Virus record (IMG/VR): IMGVR_UViG_3300017788_000014 | Location: 1 to 64,000 of that record | Strand: one strand, 5' to 3' | Origin: a virus | DNA length: 64,000 bases | Shown here: positions 18,340-25,344 of the stretch, piece by piece | Layout: every line of letters starts with the position of its first letter | Position numbering within the stretch: position 1 is the first letter of the stretch | Program-made: the position numbers and the translations under genes | The notes under the pieces: model-generated | Seen by the model: only the letters and a program-made list of their open reading frames with translations | Database searches by the model: none | What the model was told of the DNA's origin: nothing

Positions 18340-19020
18340 AAACACGGCAGGCACGGCAGGGTGCGGAGAGGCAAGGGAGGCGCGCCGCGGGGCGGCAGGC
18401 AAGGCTGGGCGAGGCGCGGCAGGTGTGGTCAGGCTGGTCAAGGCATGTTGAGGTTTGCTCCGGTCTGCTCTGGCAGGCATGGCAGGGCCGGGCGAGGACA
18501 GGAATGGCGCGGTTGGGTATGGCGCGGTCGGGCTGGGTACGGCAGGCAAGGACAGGAACGTCACGGCGGGGCAGGGACTGCACGGGCACGGCAGGCGAGG
18601 CGCGATATGGCGTGGTCAGGTCGGGACAGGCGAGGCAGGCATGGCGTGACAAGGTAGGGCTGGGTAGGGTCTGTCATGGCAGGGCAGGCACGGCACGGCG
18701 TGTCCCGGTAAGATCGGGCACGGCAGGCTTGGACGGGCAAGGCTCGGACGGTAAGGTAACGCTCGCAAGGGCATGGCATGGCAGGCTTGGTAGGGCACGG
18801 CCACGCTCGCCGCGGCACGACACGGCAGGCACGGCTAGTCATGGTCGGGTTTGTCCCGGAGAGGTCGGGCTGGGTACGGCAGGTTCGGCAAGGACGGCTG
18901 GTCACGGTGAGGCTCGTCGCGGCAGGCAGGGTACGGCGCGGTTTGGCGCGGCACGGTTTGGCTCGGCACGGCAGGAATGGCGCGGCGCGGCTCGGCAGGG
19001 ACTGGCAAAGCGCCGCTATT
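18340..19020 (+). repeat. About 680-base GGNNN pentanucleotide array (non-coding)
   Basis: The stretch is a degenerate tandem of five-base words starting with GG, most often GGCAN or GGTAN. From 18476 to 18540 thirteen words in a row begin with GG in strict register; elsewhere the register slips by one base now and then. The strand is G-rich with almost no A or T runs. Every four consecutive GGNNN words fit a two-tier G-quadruplex pattern. Frames over it stay open only because of the composition, on both strands. No gene is credible here. It fills the longest gene-free gap (18332-19084). Confidence 0.88.
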
Positions 19021-19024
19021 AAAA

Positions 19025-19052
19025 CAAACACACGTTGTGCAGCGTGTGTTTG
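19025..19052 (+). terminator. Hairpin ending the repeat region
   Basis: CAAACACACG and CGTGTGTTTG form a perfect 10-bp stem around TTGTGCAG just downstream of the GGNNN array and 32 bases before the gene at 19085. There is no long T run, so it may be a leader structure rather than a terminator. Confidence 0.45.
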
Positions 19053-19084
19053 CCTTTAAACTGCCGATTTGTTGTACTGGTGTT

Positions 19085-19342
19085 ATGAAACGATACCACG
19101 ACGAAAAACACATCATCGAAAATCGGGCCAAAAAATACCGGCATATTAATGGCGGGTGGTTAGGCTATTCCGTGCCCAATACCGGCGAACGACAACCTCA
19201 CGCGCCAGAACCGGGACGCTACAGAAAAACATTACGTTGCGGCGGTTGTACCCGTGCGCGATGTCAGGTCTGTCATTCAAACAAATATCCGAAACGTATT
19301 CCCACAAGGCGAGAACGCCAACAATGGCTCGAAAACGAGTAA
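19085..19342 (+). CDS. Small basic Cys-rich protein, 85 residues
   Basis: The ATG gives MKRYHDEKHI; upstream bases belong to the array and hairpin. The C-terminal half carries CGGCTRARCQVCHSNKYPKR, two close CxxC pairs in a strongly basic setting, plausibly one zinc site that binds nucleic acid. It overlaps the next, also zinc-binding, gene by 19 bases. I do not recognise the family. It is the first gene after the G-rich array. Confidence 0.7.
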   Translation: MKRYHDEKHIIENRAKKYRHINGGWLGYSVPNTGERQPHAPEPGRYRKTLRCGGCTRARCQVCHSNKYPKRIPTRRERQQWLENE

Positions 19343-19740
19343 ACGATTTTGGCGGAAGAAACGCCGCCGGCAACGGTAAGTGCCGCGCGCTTCTGGTCGG
19401 GCACAATCTAATCAGCATGCGCTGCATCTCGTGCAACAAACTCAACTACGTTGGGTTTCTTGAAACGCAACGCGCGGCAAAACCGCGCTGTAATGCGTGC
19501 GGCGGCGGACTCTCTGAAATAGAAGAAAGTCACAAACGTCGAACTGGCTGCTCGTACAAAAGAATGGAGCGAGTAACCGCAGCCAATCTCGGCAAAAAAC
19601 CATTTACGTGCGCAACCTGTAAAAAACATTTTAGATCGGCTGTCGCGCTTGGTTTGCACGTCAAAGAACAACATCCAGAAGCGCCGCCAATCGACGCGCA
19701 CCAAATGGAACTTCGCGAGCGGTGGCGACGCACTCTTTAA
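19324..19740 (+). CDS. Zinc-ribbon plus classical C2H2 zinc-finger protein, 138 residues
   Basis: Two metal sites are visible. The first is a ribbon with C34-x2-C37 and C56-x2-C59. The second is a textbook C2H2 finger, C96-x2-C99-x12-H112-x4-H117, within FTCATCKKHFRSAVALGLHV. The rest is basic. C2H2 fingers of this eukaryote-like form occur in some bacterial and phage regulators (for example Ros-type proteins), where they bind DNA. Overlap with the preceding Cys-rich gene suggests joint function, perhaps in transcription control or in binding the adjacent repeat. Confidence 0.8.
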   Translation: MARKRVNDFGGRNAAGNGKCRALLVGHNLISMRCISCNKLNYVGFLETQRAAKPRCNACGGGLSEIEESHKRRTGCSYKRMERVTAANLGKKPFTCATCKKHFRSAVALGLHVKEQHPEAPPIDAHQMELRERWRRTL

Positions 19741-19769
19741 CCTTCAAGCAAAGAAAGATTTACACAACA

Positions 19770-20084
19770 ATGTCGAAGTACGAAAAGCAAATTGAAACAG
19801 CAACCGCAAATCTTGCAGAAGCGGTATTTCACGAAACGCGCCTCGAAGACGGGCGTATCATGGAAAAGTTGGCCGCAATTGAACGCATCATGGCAGCCGG
19901 CGACAATCCACTAACTGGAAAAGCACATTCGTTTTCATCCGCTGAGGCGGTGGTCAATACCGATCCCGCATATCAGGATTATCTCGCCGAGCAGCGCGAA
20001 GCAGTTCGCGCGCGTATTCTTGCGCGAGGGGCTTACGAGGCGGCGTTAGTTACCGCGCATCTTGCAGCGAAGGAGATGGCGTGA
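19770..20084 (+). CDS. Conserved phage protein, 104 residues
   Basis: The ATG gives MSKYEKQIETATAN, with a modest AAGAAAG site. The helical protein contains GDNPLTGKAHSFSSAEAVVNTDPAYQDYLAEQ, a block I recall from a small prophage family of unknown function. It has no catalytic motif and no membrane segment. It ends in ATGGCGTGA, where the GTG start of the next gene overlaps the stop. Confidence 0.78.
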   Translation: MSKYEKQIETATANLAEAVFHETRLEDGRIMEKLAAIERIMAAGDNPLTGKAHSFSSAEAVVNTDPAYQDYLAEQREAVRARILARGAYEAALVTAHLAAKEMA

Positions 20085-20515
20085 ACTTTTTCGAAGAAAA
20101 CGACCAGCCGCAACAGCGCGTCGGCACTATTGAGCGGTTGCGCGATTTTGCACTGATTTGTTTCGATAAATTCCTCGCCGAGCGAGACGGCCGGCCGCAA
20201 ATTTCAGATGTGGAAAAAATTTGCAGCGAATACTTGTCTGTCGGCGAAGTCGAAACAATTCTCAAAGAAAACTGCCAGTGCAATACTGACGGATTTTATG
20301 GTGTCGGCGGCGGCACAGTTGAAGAAGCCAACAAAAACATGGAAACGTTAATGACGGCGCTCATGCAGCGCATACTTTCAAATGTCATTAGTGGCGGTGT
20401 GCGCGACGGCTGGTTAGACTGCGCGTTCGACTCCGAAAAAAATGATTTCTGTTTCAAGATTACCGACAAGGGTAAAGAAATTGTCGAGCGAAGCGAATAC
20501 AACGCAGACTCTTGA
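20081..20515 (+). CDS. Unknown protein, 144 residues
   Basis: GTG start overlapping the previous stop. The N terminus is helical and acidic (MNFFEENDQPQQRVGTIERL). The C-terminal part (LQRILSNVISGGVRDGWLDCAFDSEKNDFCFKITDKGKEIVE) resembles a winged-helix wing and recognition helix in outline, which could mean nucleic-acid binding. That reading is weak. The 3' end overlaps the next gene by 35 bases. Confidence 0.72.
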   Translation: MNFFEENDQPQQRVGTIERLRDFALICFDKFLAERDGRPQISDVEKICSEYLSVGEVETILKENCQCNTDGFYGVGGGTVEEANKNMETLMTALMQRILSNVISGGVRDGWLDCAFDSEKNDFCFKITDKGKEIVERSEYNADS

Positions 20516-20849
20516 CCATAATATTTACGCCGTACAGCAGATTTTCGAAGCCATCAAGGAATTCGAAAAAACGCAACGAGAATTACGCGCATATGGCGCA
20601 AACGACACCGAACCCGACGGCGTTTTTCAGAATTTACTTTGGCGCGCTGTTTGTGGTGAGCAGCCCGAAATTCCGCGCAGCGAATTAGCGTGGGATTTGT
20701 ATACGAACAGCATGGATTGCGAACAGGCGGCAAATAAATTGTACGACGCCGCCAAAGTTGTAGTAGACTTAATCGAAGCGTGCCCGGTTCGGCACCTGAA
20801 AGCGCTGCAGTATCGTTTAAAGTATTACTGCTGGAGGCTGAACATGTGA
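20481..20849 (+). CDS. Unknown protein, 122 residues
   Basis: The best start is TTG at 20481, because AAGGG lies 8 bases upstream; the frame extends a little further left without a site. The product is helical (IYAVQQIFEAIKEFEKTQRELRAYG ... AANKLYDAAKVVVDLIEACP), with no recognised domain. It overlaps the preceding gene by 35 bases and the next by 4 (ATGTGA). Confidence 0.65.
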   Translation: MSSEANTTQTLDHNIYAVQQIFEAIKEFEKTQRELRAYGANDTEPDGVFQNLLWRAVCGEQPEIPRSELAWDLYTNSMDCEQAANKLYDAAKVVVDLIEACPVRHLKALQYRLKYYCWRLNM

Positions 20850-21064
20850 ACCGGTTTTCTGGTCTATTAGGCGCAACCGTGCAACTGTTATTCGTCCAAG
20901 AAAAATTTTCTGCGGCGTTCGGTACCGTTCACGAAATTAGCCGACGACCGTGGGGGCAAGACGTCAGGACTTTTCTAAAAGTACAATTGCCCGACGGGCA
21001 ATTCTGCGACTGCGTTTGTCCGCCCGATTATGTCGTTGTAGTAGACGAGAATAAACAGACGTAA
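20846..21064 (+). CDS. Small protein, 72 residues
   Basis: GTG start within ATGTGA, with a strong GGAGG site nine bases upstream, so efficient translation is likely. The protein is beta-rich (FSGLLGATVQLLFVQEKFS) and contains a CDCVCPPDY motif that might bind metal or form disulfides. No family is known to me. It is the last plus-strand gene before the convergent terminase gene. Confidence 0.7.
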   Translation: MNRFSGLLGATVQLLFVQEKFSAAFGTVHEISRRPWGQDVRTFLKVQLPDGQFCDCVCPPDYVVVVDENKQT

Positions 21065-21073
21065 AGCAGCGCG

Positions 21074-22996
21074 TCAGTACGAAAAATACTGCCCGCTCAT
21101 TTCGTCGTCACTCCAGTCTTCAATCGGCGTTTCAGCCGCTGCGAAGCGTTCTGAAACCCGACCCAAACCGGCTAGCGCAGCAAAATTCGGCCACGCGTCG
21201 TTTACGTGCCACAACGCGGCGGCGCCAATGTTCACCGCCTGCGCAAAATCGTCTGTCAGTAGCGTGTTGCGCGTAATTGTGTAAATGTCGCCGCCAAGCC
21301 GTGATTCTGTTTTGTTTTCAACCAAAGCGAGAAAATCCGACACCAGCCCCGGCGAATCCTGCGACGTCCAGTCGTATTGAAAAAATTGCATTTGCCGCAG
21401 TTTAATCGCCTGACAGGTGTAAAGCAGTGATCGCGTTTTGTCGAGGCTGTAGTGCGCACGATGATTCAGCGCTGTGGGTGGTTTGTACACCAACAAGTCC
21501 TGAGTGGCTGACCGTACGAGCCGCATGGCCAACACGCGCTCCAAATTAAATCCCGCCTGAACCATGACTGTTTCGCGAACCGTGCCGGCGCCGGTATAGT
21601 CGTGCGCAACAAAATCGCAATTGAACATTCGCGACCATTTCATGCACTCGACGGCCTCGGATAAATGATCGCCAGCCATCAACAATCGTTTCGCCCAAAG
21701 AACGTCAATAAGGCCGTCGCTGCGAAAACCCATAACTGCCAGCACAGTAAAACTGATGCCTTCTTCTCCGCCGCCGCCCCAGTCAATCGCCAGCACACGA
21801 TGCTTGTACTGGTCAAGATTTTCAAAACACTGCGGTTCGGGTTCTTTTTTGTTTTCCCACGGCAATGTACAGGCTGCCTTTAAATCCGTCTCGCTGATGA
21901 GTTTCTGCCCGGTGTCCATACTCTCGCCCATCACCTCGTTGTAAAACTGGGCTTGCGTCATGTTGCCAAAACCTTCGCGTTTTAACAACAGCGTCGACCA
22001 CTTTTCGGGATCGGCGAAATGAAGCGGCAGAATGATCTGCGGTACGTGATAGCCGGCAAACTGCCAGCGCCGATCGGGATAGCGATGCACCCAGCGACCA
22101 AAACGCGGATTGATCGGTTTTTGACACTGCGCACAAACAGTGCCCGGCTGTTTCTCGCTGATATGCGGACTAAACGGCCCAATCATTTTATCGAGATGGT
22201 ATTCCACTGATGGAATGTTTTCAAAATTACACGACGTGCAGCGCACAAACCACTCCGCCTGCGACGAACGTTTAAACAATCCGTGAATCACGTTTTCGTG
22301 GGATTTTGGCGTCCCGGTAAAATATTGCACCGCGAACCGCGAATAACTCATCGTCTCTTGAATAATCGGAATATGATCCGGGTCCATATCCTGCACTTCG
22401 TCAATGCAGACACGATCTGCCGACACGCCGCGGATACGGTCGGCGTCCAATAGCGCAAACGAGAATAACATCATGGAGTTATTCTTAAACGACCGCTGCA
22501 GCACAGAGTTTTCTGTCGTCGTGCCAGACCACAAAGACTTGACCGGCGACTGGTCAATAAAAGGTCGCACATAATTGTTGGAAAATCGGCGAATCTGCTC
22601 GTACAGAGGCGTAATAAACAGTGTTTTGAAAAACGGAATCGAGTTCGCTACAACCACGCCATGCGCCGCGAGTGACGTCGATTTTGAAACCTGCCGGCCG
22701 GTGCACCAGACTTGATTTTTCGGCATCAGGCAGCGAAACAGGGGCGAAAACGGGTAGTGATTTTGCAATGTGTACGGCTTGCCGTTCAGATTCAACACAA
22801 GTGGTAAAATGGGTTCCAGCGACGGAAACGCCATTTTCTCCGCCAACAATTTCAAAATCACAGCCCGTTCTTGCACCGCTCGAAAATCATTAACGTCGAC
22901 GGACGTTAGTTCGTTAAGCAAAGCATGCACTCCGGCTGTCGGAATGTCCTGCTTTGCCGATAGATGCGAGGTTTCTCGCAAAGTATGAGGTGCCAT
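21074..22996 (-). CDS. terL: Terminase large subunit (DNA-packaging ATPase/nuclease)
   Basis: 640 residues from the ATG at 22996; a longer N terminus is open but reads poorly. Walker A-like TGRQVSKST is at residues 99-107, Walker B VCIDE at 196-200 and the coupling motif FTGTPKS at about 226-232. The nuclease acidic residues sit in AIDWGGG (D405) and AHDYTGA (D466). Two CxxC pairs (C253/C256 and C288/C291) form a zinc site between ATPase and nuclease, as in some GpA-type terminases. It packages phage DNA into proheads and cuts it. It is the only long gene of this region on the minus strand, and its start abuts the start of the plus-strand gene at 22997. No small terminase subunit is recognisable nearby. 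Confidence 0.92.
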   Translation of the reverse strand: MAPHTLRETSHLSAKQDIPTAGVHALLNELTSVDVNDFRAVQERAVILKLLAEKMAFPSLEPILPLVLNLNGKPYTLQNHYPFSPLFRCLMPKNQVWCTGRQVSKSTSLAAHGVVVANSIPFFKTLFITPLYEQIRRFSNNYVRPFIDQSPVKSLWSGTTTENSVLQRSFKNNSMMLFSFALLDADRIRGVSADRVCIDEVQDMDPDHIPIIQETMSYSRFAVQYFTGTPKSHENVIHGLFKRSSQAEWFVRCTSCNFENIPSVEYHLDKMIGPFSPHISEKQPGTVCAQCQKPINPRFGRWVHRYPDRRWQFAGYHVPQIILPLHFADPEKWSTLLLKREGFGNMTQAQFYNEVMGESMDTGQKLISETDLKAACTLPWENKKEPEPQCFENLDQYKHRVLAIDWGGGGEEGISFTVLAVMGFRSDGLIDVLWAKRLLMAGDHLSEAVECMKWSRMFNCDFVAHDYTGAGTVRETVMVQAGFNLERVLAMRLVRSATQDLLVYKPPTALNHRAHYSLDKTRSLLYTCQAIKLRQMQFFQYDWTSQDSPGLVSDFLALVENKTESRLGGDIYTITRNTLLTDDFAQAVNIGAAALWHVNDAWPNFAALAGLGRVSERFAAAETPIEDWSDDEMSGQYFSY

Positions 22997-23233
22997 ATGT
23001 GCAACAATATCATTATTGTTCAATGCGGCTGTGGAAGTCACAAACCACGGCGGAGTCGAAAGCCGCGTAAACGGCAAAAACCGCAGTTGCACAGCAAACG
23101 AGAACCGGAATTACAGTGGGCAGAAGACGCCATGAATGACACGCTGAAAATAGCGGAAAAATCAATGGCCAATCTGTGCATGACGGTAAAAGCCTTGTTT
23201 GTTCAGCGTCGGCTCGAATCTGTAACGCAGTGA
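22997..23233 (+). CDS. Small basic protein, 78 residues
   Basis: The ATG forms CATATG with the terminase start on the other strand and has GAGG 6 bases upstream. The N terminus has three cysteines (MCNNIIIVQCGCGSH), then a very basic stretch (KPRRSRKPRKRQKP) and a helical C-terminal half. The basic arm suggests nucleic-acid binding. Function unknown; a packaging accessory role would fit the position but is a guess. Confidence 0.65.
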   Translation: MCNNIIIVQCGCGSHKPRRSRKPRKRQKPQLHSKREPELQWAEDAMNDTLKIAEKSMANLCMTVKALFVQRRLESVTQ

Positions 23234-23243
23234 ACTGGCGGCG

Positions 23244-23249
23244 TATACT
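23244..23249 (+). promoter_or_regulatory. Possible -10 element (TATACT) before the gene at 23288
   Basis: TATACT sits 38 bases before the ATG at 23288 in a 54-base gap, but the -35 region (GTAACG at 16-base spacing) is poor. It is the same hexamer as at 36265. Confidence 0.3.
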
Positions 23250-23287
23250 ACGCAGTATTCGCCTCAACCATTACAGGAGTAAACAGC

Positions 23288-23521
23288 ATGCCTCATAATA
23301 TCGGAAAAAGCGCAAAATTGTACCAAGAGCGGCGGCAGCCTGAATTTCAAGATACCCTACGCGGCCCGGGACCACAACTTTATTTGCACGATAATGCCGT
23401 CAATTACCTGCCGCTAGAACCGCCCTACAAACCGGCAACCGTACATCCGGACGTCGCGCGCAACAACGTCGACACCGGGAAAACTGAAACGTGGCCATTT
23501 GGCGACAAATACCCCTACTAA
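23288..23521 (+). CDS. Small proline-rich protein, 77 residues
   Basis: ATG with ACAGGAGT upstream, a good site. The protein is Pro/Tyr-rich with little predicted structure (MPHNIGKSAKLYQERRQPEF ... PYKPATVHPDVARNN) and ends TWPFGDKYPY. No family is recognised. It precedes two small membrane proteins with 3-base spacing and is probably co-transcribed with them. Confidence 0.7.
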   Translation: MPHNIGKSAKLYQERRQPEFQDTLRGPGPQLYLHDNAVNYLPLEPPYKPATVHPDVARNNVDTGKTETWPFGDKYPY

Positions 23522-23524
23522 TCC

Positions 23525-23764
23525 ATGTTTGATATTTATGCGCACATCAACGTCATCTGTCTGAGAATCATAGCGGTTATCGTCGTGCTTTTTTTCTTAA
23601 TGCCGTCGTGGTACTTTTTTTTCCTCGGCGCAATATCGATTTATTTTTTGTTGGTCGCAACAAATGCCTTTCGCCGCACCGAGATCGAGCAGGAGGAAGC
23701 CGCGCGGCAACAACGTTTACAGTACGAAAACCAGAGATTTAAACGCAGGAGGCATACGCCATGA
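23525..23764 (+). CDS. Two-helix membrane protein, 79 residues (holin candidate)
   Basis: Two hydrophobic segments (about residues 8-27 and 29-48) are followed by a charged, Gln/Arg-rich tail (EIEQEEAARQQRLQYENQRFKRRRHTP). The size, two membrane helices and a charged C terminus fit class II holins, but other small phage membrane proteins share these traits. No endolysin is recognisable in the window to support the idea. Its stop overlaps the next ATG. Confidence 0.72.
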   Translation: MFDIYAHINVICLRIIAVIVVLFFLMPSWYFFFLGAISIYFLLVATNAFRRTEIEQEEAARQQRLQYENQRFKRRRHTP

Positions 23765-24132
23765 TGGCACCAATTTACTGGCTCGATTTTTTTGCGGTGA
23801 TTTTTGCTTCGGGCGCGCTGATTGAAGTCTGGAACAAAGGCAGCATATTCGCGAACCTGCGCGCGCGCGTCGGCGCGCTGCGCGACGTCACGCCGCCAGA
23901 AACAGCCAAGGGCCTTGTGCTCGAACTGCTCGACTGCCCTTTTTGCCAGAGTTATCACGTTCCCGTGTATTTTTTGCTGGTCCTCTTGGCAGCGGACCAA
24001 ATCGGCGGTATTCTGCCTGCTCTTGTTCGCGTGTTCGTCTACGGCTGGGCGGCAACACGACTGGGAAACTTGTTGAACGATTTTTTACCCAATCGAATGC
24101 GATACAAGCCTGACTTCTTTCACGGGGAATAA
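23761..24132 (+). CDS. Membrane protein with CPFC motif (DUF1360-like)
   Basis: 123 residues with an N-terminal membrane helix (about 5-22) and two further hydrophobic stretches (about 66-84 and 85-103). The central LLDCPFCQSYHVPVYFLLVLLA (C59, C62) resembles the cysteine-anchored membrane motif of DUF1360 proteins, which occur in phages and bacteria without a known function. The next gene starts 3 bases later. The pair with 23525 makes a small membrane operon. Confidence 0.75.
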   Translation: MMAPIYWLDFFAVIFASGALIEVWNKGSIFANLRARVGALRDVTPPETAKGLVLELLDCPFCQSYHVPVYFLLVLLAADQIGGILPALVRVFVYGWAATRLGNLLNDFLPNRMRYKPDFFHGE

Positions 24133-24135
24133 CAC

Positions 24136-24564
24136 ATGGACGGACAAAATGCGGTCGAAGAAATCGCCCCACCGGTCAATGTAGCCGCGGCGAACGAGGG
24201 GCGGCAGCCGTATAACGTCGAATTTATGCAAAACACGGACGAATTTTGCGAGGCTATTTTACGCAAAGTTCCGGAACTGGAGGCCGTTGCGGTTGTGCCT
24301 GTCTGGGCAAATCAGCCGGAAAATGTGCCGCCCGGACTTTTACGGCTAAGCAACCCCACCATGCCGTACGCCGGCACCCTTATTCAATTGTTGAACAGAA
24401 TGGCTGTGTTTAATATGGCCGTGCACAGCGATCTGGTTAAACAAATCAAGATACTCAACGGATATGTTGTCGAACTTTCCGACAATATCCGAGAAAAACT
24501 AGAGGAATTGAATGCGCTAAATGAAAACACCAACAACGATGACCACACCAACGCAGCAGAATAA
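24136..24564 (+). CDS. Unknown protein, 142 residues
   Basis: ATG shortly after the previous stop, with GGGGAATAAC upstream. A recognisable block, AVAVVPVWANQPENVPPGLLRLSNPTMPY, is followed by a helical, coiled-coil-like second half (LNRMAVFNMAVHSDLVKQIKILNGYVVELSDNIREKLEELNALNE). The former recalls phage proteins I have seen without functions. Structural or assembly role possible. The end overlaps the next gene by 44 bases. Confidence 0.75.
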   Translation: MDGQNAVEEIAPPVNVAAANEGRQPYNVEFMQNTDEFCEAILRKVPELEAVAVVPVWANQPENVPPGLLRLSNPTMPYAGTLIQLLNRMAVFNMAVHSDLVKQIKILNGYVVELSDNIREKLEELNALNENTNNDDHTNAAE

Positions 24565-24847
24565 CATTCGAGACGTCTCGCTAAGCACAGACGTTGCGAC
24601 GCTCGTCAAAACGCTAGAAGCGCAGTACGCGCACATGTCGCAGGACGAGGCGCGTCAAATTCTCGAAAAAGCGCACGACACCGTGTGGGATAGCGAAGAA
24701 CTTTTGTCGGTGTTCGAAGTTTCGCACTTCGAGCCGCCGTTGGTTCACGTTATTCGCAAAACAGACGGACAACGAGGAACTGTTGCGTTTATTGATTCCC
24801 CGCGTTTTTACTTCTCTTTCCAAGAAACAGCGCGTTCATGTACATAA
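24521..24847 (+). CDS. Unknown protein, 108 residues
   Basis: I take the first ATG (24521); a second at 24539 is equally possible, and neither has a strong site. The middle is helical (LVKTLEAQYAHMSQDEARQILEKAHDTVWDSEELLSVFEV), followed by a beta segment (VHVIRKTDGQRGTVAFIDSPRFYF). Function unknown. It overlaps both neighbours, 44 bases upstream and 10 downstream. Confidence 0.7.
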   Translation: MKTPTTMTTPTQQNNIRDVSLSTDVATLVKTLEAQYAHMSQDEARQILEKAHDTVWDSEELLSVFEVSHFEPPLVHVIRKTDGQRGTVAFIDSPRFYFSFQETARSCT

Positions 24848-25212
24848 GTGACGAAGCGCCAAAAAAAGAATACACCACCGGCGCCGTCCGCAGTTCCGAC
24901 TGTGAAGACGCCCGTTACGACATGATTAGCCCGATTGGTCTGCGGGCGCTCGCACGAACGTACGCAGAAGGCGCAAAAAAGTTTGGCGCATTCAATTGGG
25001 AAAACGGCATGCCAGCGGCCGACATGCTCAATCACGCGCTAACGCATATCTATAACTTTCTGTCGGGAGATCGTGCAGAAGATCATCTCGGACATGCGGC
25101 GTGGAACGTGCTCGGAGCCATTCATTCGTTAGAAAAGTGGCCGCATTTGAACGAGCAAATGCTGCGCGGGCCGAATTGTGAGCCCCCGCCAGTTGCGCGC
25201 AAAGACGGCTAA
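24838..25212 (+). CDS. dATP/dGTP diphosphohydrolase-like protein (N-terminal domain family)
   Basis: 124 residues. ARYDMISPIGLRALARTYAEGAKKFGAFNWENG, then MLNHALTHIYNFLSGDRAEDHLGHAAWNV, match by eye the all-alpha family described as the N-terminal domain of dATP/dGTP diphosphohydrolases (PF18909), related to MazG-type pyrophosphatases. The E, D and H residues in EGAKKFG and DHLGHAAW are the expected metal ligands. It would hydrolyse dNTPs and shape the nucleotide pool. In some phages relatives act with PurZ to make 2-aminoadenine DNA, but no PurZ is present in this window. Confidence 0.78.
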   Translation: MYISDEAPKKEYTTGAVRSSDCEDARYDMISPIGLRALARTYAEGAKKFGAFNWENGMPAADMLNHALTHIYNFLSGDRAEDHLGHAAWNVLGAIHSLEKWPHLNEQMLRGPNCEPPPVARKDG

Positions 25213-25266
25213 AACAGCCGAATTCTGCAAAATTACGCCGCGCGAAAAAAAAATTTGCGCAGGCCC

Positions 25267-25294
25267 TTGATTTTCTTTTTGCCCAGTATATGGT
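25267..25294 (+). promoter_or_regulatory. Promoter-like pair before the gene at 25345
   Basis: TTGATT, 16 bases, TATGGT, with the same 16-base spacing as the pairs at 10058 and 36243. It lies in the 132-base gap between 25212 and 25345. The -10 match is only moderate. Confidence 0.35.
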
Positions 25295-25305
25295 GCACAT
25301 AACAG

Positions 25306-25323
25306 GCCGCAAACAATTGCGGC
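25306..25323 (+). repeat. Palindrome GCCGCAA-ACAA-TTGCGGC in the leader
   Basis: A perfect 7-bp dyad 22 bases before the ATG at 25345, downstream of the candidate promoter. Its core CCGCAA...TTGCGG is the same as at 6868-6881. It could be an operator or an mRNA hairpin. Confidence 0.45.
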
Positions 25324-25344
25324 ACATCCACAGCGGAGATTTTA

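Noticed and set aside
18361-19022. Several open frames in both strands across the GGNNN array
   Set aside because: They follow from the five-base repeat and the lack of T/A-rich words; their peptides are repeats of the same few residues in all frames.
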